Positions 1 through 5,419 of a stretch of 12,522 nucleotides of DNA are shown piece by piece. The notes under the pieces are model-generated. The model had not been told where the DNA came from, did not search any database, and saw nothing but the letters and a program-made list of their open reading frames with translations. The stretch is from NCBI GenBank assembly GCA_964502775.1, contig CAZCYE010000047.1:1-12522 (forward strand). The letters run 5' to 3'. This DNA comes from CAZCYE01 sp964502775 (GTDB lineage Bacteria > Actinomycetota > Acidimicrobiia > IMCC26256 > PALSA-555). How positions within the stretch are numbered: position 1 is the first letter of the stretch; every line of letters starts with the position of its first letter. Made by a program: the position numbers and the translations under genes.

Positions 1-626
1 CCACCGGGCGTGGTCTCGGGATTGCCGAAGACCACGCCGATCTTCTCGCGCAGCTGGTTGATGAAGATGCAGATCGTGCGCGTGCGGCTGAGGCTCCCGG
101 TGAGCTTCCGCAGCGCCTGGCTCATCAGCCGGGCCTGGAGGCCCATGTGCGCGTCGCCCATCTCGCCCTCGATCTCGGCCCGGGGTACCAACGCGGCCAC
201 CGAGTCGATGACCACCACGTCGAGTGCACCGGAGCGGATGAGGGTGTCGGCGATCTCGAGACCTTGCTCGCCCGTGTCGGGCTGGGAGATGTAGAGGTCG
301 TCCACGTTGACGCCGATGGCGCCGGCGTACACGGGGTCCATCGCGTGCTCGGCGTCGATGTAGGCACAGACGCCGCCGTTGCGCTGGGCCTCGGCGACGA
401 CGTGCATCGCGAGCGTGGACTTGCCCGAGGACTCGGGGCCGAAGATCTCGACCACCCGGCCACGGGGCAGGCCGCCGATCCCGAGGGCGACGTCGAGCGC
501 GAGGGCACCCGTGGGGATGGCCTCCACCCCGACGTTGGCGTGCTCGCCGAGACGCATGATGGCGCCCTTGCCGAACTGCTTCTCGATCTGACCGACCGCC
601 ATCTCGAGTGCCTGCTCCTGCTCCAC
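1..626 (-). CDS. recA: RecA recombinase, N-terminal 208 codons (3' end cut by window edge)
   Basis: RecA polymerises on single-stranded DNA, catalyses ATP-dependent strand exchange and triggers LexA self-cleavage in the SOS response. The reading frame runs off the left edge, so the C-terminal part is missing; 208 complete codons are visible. Motifs seen: Walker A GPESSGKST at residues 63-71, the YIDAEHA segment with catalytic Glu93, Walker B VVVIDS with Asp141, the loop-1 region around EGEMGDAHMGL (153-163), and FINQLREKIG with the conserved Gln191. The visible sequence ends in the conserved NPETTPG segment before loop 2. The start is GTG at 626, preceded by AGGAGG at 633-638 with 6-base spacing. 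It lies downstream of thpR and cinA on the same strand, but a 275-base gap with its own SOS-type promoter separates it from thpR. Nothing looks degenerate. Confidence 0.97.
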   Translation of the reverse strand, partial: MEQEQALEMAVGQIEKQFGKGAIMRLGEHANVGVEAIPTGALALDVALGIGGLPRGRVVEIFGPESSGKSTLAMHVVAEAQRNGGVCAYIDAEHAMDPVYAGAIGVNVDDLYISQPDTGEQGLEIADTLIRSGALDVVVIDSVAALVPRAEIEGEMGDAHMGLQARLMSQALRKLTGSLSRTRTICIFINQLREKIGVVFGNPETTPG

Positions 627-632
627 CTGATT

Positions 633-638
633 CCTCCT
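633..638 (-). promoter_or_regulatory. Shine-Dalgarno site of recA
   Basis: On the minus strand AGGAGG is followed by six bases and then GTG. This fixes the recA start at 626 and is the strongest ribosome binding site in the window together with that of cinA. Confidence 0.8.
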
Positions 639-798
639 GTGCCTTCGGGCCCTGGCCCTGGGGGCAGGGGTGTTGTGCGTCGGGGAAGAGGCCCGGACGG
701 TACGACCGGGTTGTGACACCTACATCTGCTCCTGCTCCCGGCTGCTCGGGCCGGCACCCGGGCCGGAACGAGATTACAGGCGTGTCATTCCATGCCTC

Positions 799-827
799 AG
801 GCTATCGAACATGCGTTCGTCGCGCAA
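799..827 (-). promoter_or_regulatory. recA promoter with -35 TTGCGC, 17-base spacer, -10 TAGCCT
   Basis: On the minus strand TTGCGC (827-822) and TAGCCT (804-799) are exactly 17 bases apart, matching the TTGNNN / TANNNT pattern of housekeeping sigma factors. The LexA operator fills the spacer, so a bound repressor would block RNA polymerase. Transcription would start near 792, giving recA a leader of about 165 bases. The leader holds a 5-bp GC hairpin (751-766) and a start-stop ATGTAG (720-725), and no gene I can recognise. The promoter is predicted by pattern only. Confidence 0.65.
805..820 (-). promoter_or_regulatory. LexA (SOS) box upstream of recA
   Basis: The 14-base core CGAACATGCGTTCG (806-819) is an exact match to the CGAAC-RNRY-GTTYG operator known for LexA in Gram-positive bacteria and actinobacteria. 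It is an almost perfect palindrome, lies in the only sizeable non-coding gap next to recA, and sits between the predicted -35 and -10 elements. LexA repression of recA with release after DNA damage is the expected behaviour. Confidence 0.85.
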
Positions 828-883
828 GCACCTCGGTACGGACCCCCGTCTCCGCGCCCGAGGGGTGTGGACCCTCTCCAGGA

Positions 884-898
884 CGCCCCGCTGGGGCG
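884..898 (-). terminator. GC hairpin just after thpR, possible terminator
   Basis: A 6-bp stem CGCCCC / GGGGCG with a 3-base loop starts only three bases past the thpR stop codon. There is no T-run after it, so it is not a classical intrinsic terminator, though actinobacterial terminators often lack the T-run. It would separate cinA-thpR transcription from the SOS promoter of recA. Confidence 0.4.
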
Positions 899-901
899 GC
901 G

Positions 902-1477
902 TCACTCGCCGAGACCCAGCCGGGCCCGTTCCGTGTAGCGCGCACCGTCGGGGCGCGTGTGGCTCTCGAAGAGCACGAGGTGCCGCACCGGCCACGGCCC
1001 GCCCACGGTTGCCGGGCCGAACGCCTCGACGAGCGCGCGCACGGGCCGCGGTCGGGCGAGGCGCGCGATCGTGAGGTGGCCGTGAAACGGACGCGGGTCG
1101 GGCGCGAAGCCCAGCCGGGTCACGACGGTCTCGACCGTCTCGGCGAGCTGCACCAGCGGGGCATGGTCCGCTCCCACGCCCACCCACAGCACGGTGGCGC
1201 GGCGCTCGTTGGCGAACGCACCCGCGCCGCCGAGCGCGAGCTCGAAGCCCCCACCGCACGCGAGGTCGCGCAGGCCCCCGACGAGTCGGTCCACGTCGGG
1301 GACAGGCCCGAGGAAGCGCACCGTGAGGTGCCACTGCTCCCGGTGGGTCCAGCGCAGGCCGACGGACGCGGCAGGCGAGGCGACGCGCAACGGCGCCACC
1401 CGATCCTCCAGCGCGTCGAGCACCGCCGGGGGCGGAACGACCGCCAGGAAGCCACGCGCCAGCGCGCCGGTCATCAC
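902..1477 (-). CDS. thpR: RNA 2',3'-cyclic phosphodiesterase (2H phosphoesterase, LigT/ThpR family)
   Basis: Family members hydrolyse 2',3'-cyclic phosphate ends of RNA to 2'-phosphates; bacterial LigT was first named for RNA ligase activity in vitro. The 191-residue product has the two diagnostic HxTx motifs: HLTV at residues 50-53, followed by RFLG, and HLTI at 134-137, preceded by the usual PFHG stretch. Their two His/Thr pairs form the active site. Length fits the family (about 180-200). Start: GTG at 1477 has GGGAG eight bases upstream, and an ATG directly follows at 1474; the GTG is preferred on spacing but the ATG cannot be excluded. The gene follows cinA after 39 bases, so the two are probably cotranscribed, and precedes recA. 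No signal peptide or membrane segment, so it should act in the cytoplasm. Confidence 0.88.
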   Translation of the reverse strand: MMTGALARGFLAVVPPPAVLDALEDRVAPLRVASPAASVGLRWTHREQWHLTVRFLGPVPDVDRLVGGLRDLACGGGFELALGGAGAFANERRATVLWVGVGADHAPLVQLAETVETVVTRLGFAPDPRPFHGHLTIARLARPRPVRALVEAFGPATVGGPWPVRHLVLFESHTRPDGARYTERARLGLGE

Positions 1478-1516
1478 CTCAGCCGCTCCCAGCCGTTCCC
1501 CGCCGCTGCGCCACGC

Positions 1517-2764
1517 TCAGCCGAGTGCGTCGAGACGGAGCCGCACGAGGTCGAGGGCCGAGATGGTGGCGAACTGCCGGAGCCGGTTGCGATCGCCCGG
1601 CAGCTGCGTCCCCACGGCCTCGGCCGGCACGCCCGGGAGGGCGAGCCCGAACCACACGGTCCCCACCCCTATCCCCTCCTGGGTGGTCGGCCCGGCAACA
1701 CCGGTGACGGCGAGCCCCACGTCGGCGCCCAGTACCGTCCGCACGCCCTCGGCCATCTGCTCGGCGGCCTCCTTGCTCACGACGTGCTCGGCCGTCACCC
1801 CCAGCACCGATCGCTTCACGTCGGTCGCGTACGACACCACCGCGCCCCGCAGCACCTGGCTCGCGCCGGGGGTGTCGACCAAACGGGCGCTCACCAGACC
1901 GCCCGTGACGGACTCGGCGATCGCCAGCGTCCAGCCGCGGGACCGCAGGCGTTCGATCACGGCGTGCTCCATCGTCTCGTCGTCCACGCCGAACACGAGA
2001 TCGCCGAGGATCTCGCGCAGCGCTCGCTCCTCGACGTCGATGAGCGCACGGGCGTCGGCCTCGGTCGGCGCCTTCGCCGTCATGCGCACCCAGAGACCCT
2101 CGATCTCCCGGGCCAGGAACGCGATCGTGGGGTTCGACTGCGCGTCGACCCGCGCCGCGATCATCTCGCCCAACGCGGATTCCGAGGTCCCCCAGGTCTT
2201 GAGCGAACGCGACACGATGACCGAACGGGCCCCTGAGCGAGCGATCAGGTCGGGGATCACGAGATCGGTGATCATCTGCCGCATCTCGTGGGGCACTCCG
2301 GGCACGGCATAGATCACCCGTTGGGCCCCGTCGGGACCGTCCACCACACAGCACAGGCCGGGCGCGGTGCCGATGGGGTTGCGCATCACGCCGCCGCCCG
2401 CCGGCACCTCGGCCTGGCGGAGGTTGCTCGGCGACATCTCCAGTCCCGCAGCGGCGAAGCGGCCCCGGATGTGCTCGACGATCTCGTCTCGGCGTTCGAG
2501 CGGGACACCCATGACCACAGCGATCGCGTCGCGGGTGATGTCGTCGGCCGTCGGCCCGAGACCCCCGCACACGATCACGGCATCGGCCTCGGCGAGCATC
2601 GCTCGCACGGCACCGGCCACCCGCTCGAGGTTGTCACCCACCTTGCGGTGCTCGAAGGTGTCGATGCCGACCGCCGCGAGCTGCTCGCCGATCCAGGTGC
2701 TGTTGGTGTCGACGACGTGGCCGAGGAGCAGCTCCGTGCCCACGGCGAGCACGTCACACCGCAT
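1517..2764 (-). CDS. cinA: CinA-family protein: ADP-ribose pyrophosphatase / NMN amidohydrolase-type two-domain protein
   Basis: The 415-residue protein has the full two-domain CinA architecture. Residues 1 to about 250 form the MoCF-like (COG1058) domain, with GTELLLGHVVDTNS at 9-22 and GGLGPTADDITRD at 67-79. Residues about 262-415 form the PncC-type domain, with AESVTGG at 283-289 (Ser285 as probable nucleophile), SYATDVK at 311-317 and GVAGPT at 355-360. In characterised relatives the N-terminal domain cleaves ADP-ribose-type pyrophosphates and the C-terminal domain deamidates nicotinamide mononucleotide in NAD recycling. In streptococci and other bacteria CinA is also linked to competence and RecA. 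Start ATG at 2764 is preceded by AGGAGG (2769-2774) with a short 4-base gap. It sits 52 bases after pgsA and 39 before thpR, in a likely operon. Which activities are retained here cannot be read from sequence alone. Confidence 0.95.
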   Translation of the reverse strand: MRCDVLAVGTELLLGHVVDTNSTWIGEQLAAVGIDTFEHRKVGDNLERVAGAVRAMLAEADAVIVCGGLGPTADDITRDAIAVVMGVPLERRDEIVEHIRGRFAAAGLEMSPSNLRQAEVPAGGGVMRNPIGTAPGLCCVVDGPDGAQRVIYAVPGVPHEMRQMITDLVIPDLIARSGARSVIVSRSLKTWGTSESALGEMIAARVDAQSNPTIAFLAREIEGLWVRMTAKAPTEADARALIDVEERALREILGDLVFGVDDETMEHAVIERLRSRGWTLAIAESVTGGLVSARLVDTPGASQVLRGAVVSYATDVKRSVLGVTAEHVVSKEAAEQMAEGVRTVLGADVGLAVTGVAGPTTQEGIGVGTVWFGLALPGVPAEAVGTQLPGDRNRLRQFATISALDLVRLRLDALG

Positions 2765-2816
2765 CCGCCCTCCTTGGGGCGCGGTCGCGTCCTCGCCTCG
2801 CCGACGGGCTCATCAC

Positions 2817-3485
2817 CTATGCCGCGACCGGCGGCAGGCCGCGACCGGCACGGTGCGCGCGGCCCGCGCTGAGCACCAGATCAGCCGCCGACACCAGCGA
2901 CAGCACGACGGCGGCCCAGAGCCCGGCATCGTGCAGAGCGCTCACGTCGTCGGTGGGCGGGAACAGCACCACGGCGACGGCACCGAACTGCACGTTGGCC
3001 TTCCACTTCCCGAGCTCGCGGGCCGGGAGCGAGCGCCCCTGACGACCGGCCACCGAGCGCCACACCGAGACCCCCACCTCCCGAGCCCCCACGATGGCGA
3101 CGGGCACCCACGCGTAGTCGCCGCGCACCGCCAGCGCTACGAAGCCGCCGAGCACGAGGATCTTGTCCGCCAGCGGATCGAGGAACGCACCCGACCGGGT
3201 GGTGCCGTCGCGCCGGGCGAGCCAGCCGTCGATGCCATCGGTGATCCAGAGCACGAGCCAGCCGCTGAACGTGCCCCATGACCCTGCCCGCTGGTCGAGG
3301 ATCCACACGAGCACCGGGACCGCGAACAGCAGGCGCACCGCGGTGACCGCGTTGGCGGGGGTGCGGATGGCGGTCTCGCCGAAGCGGCGCATGCGCTCCA
3401 TGCGCTCCGAGAGCTCAGGGCGGGCGGGGCGGTCCGGGCGGGCGGGGCGGTCCGGGCGGTCGGCCTGCTCCCCCGGCGTGCTCAC
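2817..3485 (-). CDS. pgsA: CDP-alcohol phosphatidyltransferase, probable CDP-diacylglycerol-glycerol-3-phosphate 3-phosphatidyltransferase
   Basis: Integral membrane enzyme of phospholipid synthesis, joining CDP-diacylglycerol to an alcohol phosphate (glycerol 3-phosphate if it is a true PgsA). The signature is clear: DGIDGWLARRDG at 83-94 and GAFLDPLADK at 99-108, giving the four metal- and substrate-binding Asp residues 83, 86, 103 and 107. The spacing between the AR pair and the conserved Gly is seven residues, one less than the usual 8-9. Several hydrophobic helices follow the family pattern. The chosen GTG start (3485) overlaps the rimO stop as GTGA, suggesting translational coupling, and gives 222 residues. 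The first 28 are a basic, Pro/Arg-rich tail encoded by an 18-bp tandem repeat. ATG at 3401 or 3392, preceded by GGAG, would give a more typical length of about 191-194. The alcohol substrate is inferred from synteny with actinobacterial pgsA between rimO and cinA. Confidence 0.88.
   Translation of the reverse strand: MSTPGEQADRPDRPARPDRPARPELSERMERMRRFGETAIRTPANAVTAVRLLFAVPVLVWILDQRAGSWGTFSGWLVLWITDGIDGWLARRDGTTRSGAFLDPLADKILVLGGFVALAVRGDYAWVPVAIVGAREVGVSVWRSVAGRQGRSLPARELGKWKANVQFGAVAVVLFPPTDDVSALHDAGLWAAVVLSLVSAADLVLSAGRAHRAGRGLPPVAA
3421..3456 (+). repeat. Perfect 18-bp tandem repeat, two copies, G-quadruplex-capable
   Basis: Positions 3421-3438 and 3439-3456 are identical 18-mers beginning cgggcggggcgg. 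The unit equals six codons and encodes a repeated Arg-Pro-Asp-Arg-Pro-Ala pattern if pgsA starts at 3485. On the plus strand the closely spaced G-runs (from 3418 onward) fit a G-quadruplex pattern with short loops. It lies at the junction between the rimO stop and the alternative pgsA starts. Confidence 0.85.
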
Positions 3486-4900
3486 CGGCGGTCCACTATG
3501 ACGCGGTTGGGCTTGACGCGATCGGGGACGATCTCGGCGGCGAGATCGGTACCCAGCGCCGCGGTCACGCGGGCGGTGAGCACCGTTCCCGGCTCGGCGT
3601 CGTGGCCGGCGATCGTGACCACGCCGTCGATCTCGGGCGCCTCGCGGTGGGTGCGCCCGACGGCCCCGCCGTCGGCGCCTCGACGGTCGACGAGCACGTC
3701 GACATGCGTTCCCACCAGCGCATCGCGGTGCGCAGCGGTGATGGGCGCTTGGATCTCGTCGCACTCCCGCAGCCGCTCGGCCACGAGGTCGGGCTCCACG
3801 TGGCCGTCCATCGTGGCCGCGGGGGTGCCGTCCTCGGACGAGAACGCGAAGAAGCCTGCCCAGTCGAGCTGGGCCTCGGCGAGGAACTCGAGCAGCGTGT
3901 GATGCGCGGCCTCGGTCTCGCCCGGGAACCCCACGATGAACGACGAGCGGAACGCGGCATGCGGGGCCGAGGCGCGGATCGCGGCCAGGCGCTCGAGGAA
4001 GATCTCCCGACTCCCGAACCGCGCCATGCGCGCGAGCAGCGCGCGGTCAGCGTGTTGGAGCGACAGGTCGAAGTACTCCACGGTGGTGCCAAGCTCCAGC
4101 ATCGTGTTCACCAGCGGGCTCACGAGCGCGCTCGGGTACAGGTACACGAGGCGGATTCGGCGCAGCCCCAAGTCGGCGAGCTCACCGTCGAGACGCCGCA
4201 GCAGTGCGACGAGCGCTCCCGGCTCGCCCGCGTCGCGCCCGTAGGAGACGGGATCCTGGGCCACGAGCACCAGCTCCGCCACGCCGCCCACCACGAGGGC
4301 ACGCGCCTCGGCGACGACGGCGTCGGGCGGGCGTGAGCGCTGCCGGCCCCGGAACGACGGGATCGCACAGAACGCGCACGACCGGTCGCATCCCTCGGCG
4401 ATCTTGAGGTACGCCCACGGGGCCGAGGGTGCCGGGCGAGGAAGCTCCAGGAGGTCGCGTACACCGATCGGCAGGCGCCGAGGCGCGGCGACGGCCACAT
4501 CGAGCCCCGAGCCGGGCGAGGCGTACGCGGCGAGGCCTCCCTCGCCCGAGAAGCCGACGACGGCGTCCACCTCGGGCAGCGCGGCCGCGAGCTCGGGCCC
4601 GGAGCGCTCGGCGAGGCACCCCGTCACCACCAGCCGCGCGCCCGACCGTCGCTGGCCGGCGAGCTCGAGGATCGTGTCCACCGACTCCGCCCGGGCCGCC
4701 TCGATGAAGGCGCAGGTGTTCACCACGACCAGGTCGGCGTGCTCAGGACCGGCTGCGGGCTCGAGGCCGTCGGCGAGCAGCGACGCCGTGATCTTGTCCG
4801 AGTCGACGGCGTTCTTCGGGCACCCGAGCGTCTCCAGCCAGTACGTACCGCGAGCACGGCTCGCCGGGCTCGCCGGGTTCGCGGGAACGGTTCCGGACAT
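3482..4900 (-). CDS. rimO: Ribosomal protein S12 methylthiotransferase RimO (radical SAM, two [4Fe-4S] clusters)
   Basis: RimO adds a methylthio group to a conserved aspartate of ribosomal protein S12, using S-adenosylmethionine and two iron-sulfur clusters. Numbering from ATG 4900 (472 residues): the N-terminal UPF0004 domain has its three cluster cysteines in LGCPKN (Cys27), NTCAF (Cys63) and TGCLAE (Cys95). The radical SAM motif CDRSCAFCAIPSFRG gives Cys171, Cys175 and Cys178, and the IPSFRG continuation favours RimO over MiaB. A TRAM-like RNA-binding region occupies the last 65 or so residues. Homology normally starts near GTYWLETLGC, so the preceding Ala/Pro-rich tail of about 17 residues is extra. 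A GTG at 4927 would add nine residues, but its GGAG is only two bases away. ATG 4900 has no Shine-Dalgarno site but has TACGAT seven bases upstream, so it may be leaderless. It overlaps pgsA by four bases. Confidence 0.95.
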   Translation of the reverse strand: MSGTVPANPASPASRARGTYWLETLGCPKNAVDSDKITASLLADGLEPAAGPEHADLVVVNTCAFIEAARAESVDTILELAGQRRSGARLVVTGCLAERSGPELAAALPEVDAVVGFSGEGGLAAYASPGSGLDVAVAAPRRLPIGVRDLLELPRPAPSAPWAYLKIAEGCDRSCAFCAIPSFRGRQRSRPPDAVVAEARALVVGGVAELVLVAQDPVSYGRDAGEPGALVALLRRLDGELADLGLRRIRLVYLYPSALVSPLVNTMLELGTTVEYFDLSLQHADRALLARMARFGSREIFLERLAAIRASAPHAAFRSSFIVGFPGETEAAHHTLLEFLAEAQLDWAGFFAFSSEDGTPAATMDGHVEPDLVAERLRECDEIQAPITAAHRDALVGTHVDVLVDRRGADGGAVGRTHREAPEIDGVVTIAGHDAEPGTVLTARVTAALGTDLAAEIVPDRVKPNRVIVDRR

Positions 4901-4907
4901 CCCGTGG

Positions 4908-4913
4908 ATCGTA
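4908..4913 (-). promoter_or_regulatory. Candidate -10 element (TACGAT) for a leaderless rimO transcript
   Basis: TACGAT matches TANNNT and ends seven bases before ATG 4900, the distance at which transcription would begin at or beside the start codon. No convincing -35 is present 16-18 bases upstream. The rimO and plus-strand gene starts are so close that their promoters must overlap each other's 5' ends. Confidence 0.35.
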
Positions 4914-4935
4914 CCGGCGCGCGACACTGCTCCCC

Positions 4936-5379
4936 GTGGCCGACAGCCCGACCCTGTGGTGCCCCTCGTGCGGTGCCGAGTACCGCCCCGGTTACGAGCG
5001 CTGCGCCGAGTGCCGCGTGCTCCTCAGCCCGTTCCCGCCCAAGCACCTGCTCGACCCCCGAGTGCGCCAGGGCAGCGACCTGATCGCAATCGGTGAGTGG
5101 CCGCGTCTGCAGGCCCAGATCCTGCGCGCCCGGCTCGAGACCGCGGGCGTGAACGTGCTGGCCGAGTGGTCGGCGCTCGGCCCGGATGCGGTCGGCACCC
5201 TCACCGTTCCCGGCAGCCAGTCCGAGTTCGCCGCCGCGGTGATCAACGAGATCGAGGTGAGCGACGAGGTGCCCGATACGTCGCCGTACGCGTACGTGAC
5301 GCGGATCGAAGAGCACCTCTCGGCGGTGGCCGAGCTCATGTCCGAGCTACGGACCCGCCTCGACGAGCTCGAGGGCTGA
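4936..5379 (+). CDS. Small zinc-ribbon protein with DUF2007-like domain, function unknown
   Basis: The only plus-strand gene, 147 residues. The N-terminus holds a zinc-ribbon pattern, CPSC at residues 9-12 and CAEC at 23-26. Residues about 48-110, beginning IAIGEWPRLQAQILRARLE, resemble the DUF2007 'putative signal transducing' fold, in which a residue-range argument (domain after a zinc ribbon) is common. The last 30 residues, from about 118, are charged and probably form an amphipathic helix or coiled coil. No signal peptide or membrane segment. GTG 4936 is the only ATG or GTG in frame between the upstream divergent start and the first cysteine pair, and it has no Shine-Dalgarno site. It is divergent from rimO (35 bases between starts) and convergent with ftsK (40 bases between stops). 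High GC at third codon positions supports it as a real gene. No reaction can be assigned. Confidence 0.82.
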   Translation: MADSPTLWCPSCGAEYRPGYERCAECRVLLSPFPPKHLLDPRVRQGSDLIAIGEWPRLQAQILRARLETAGVNVLAEWSALGPDAVGTLTVPGSQSEFAAAVINEIEVSDEVPDTSPYAYVTRIEEHLSAVAELMSELRTRLDELEG

Positions 5380-5419
5380 CGCTCCCGCGACGCGGCGACC
5401 AGGCTCAGGAATCAAGCGA

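Noticed and set aside
771..776. Second -10-like hexamer TAATCT downstream of the recA SOS promoter.
   Set aside because: No -35 or PafBC-type (TTGTCRGTG) element is found at the required distance, so the support is too weak to call a second promoter.
608..2236. Plus-strand open frame of 542 codons across thpR and cinA.
   Set aside because: Low-complexity Arg/His/Gly-rich translation antisense to two genes with full family motifs. Stop codons are rare in this base composition.
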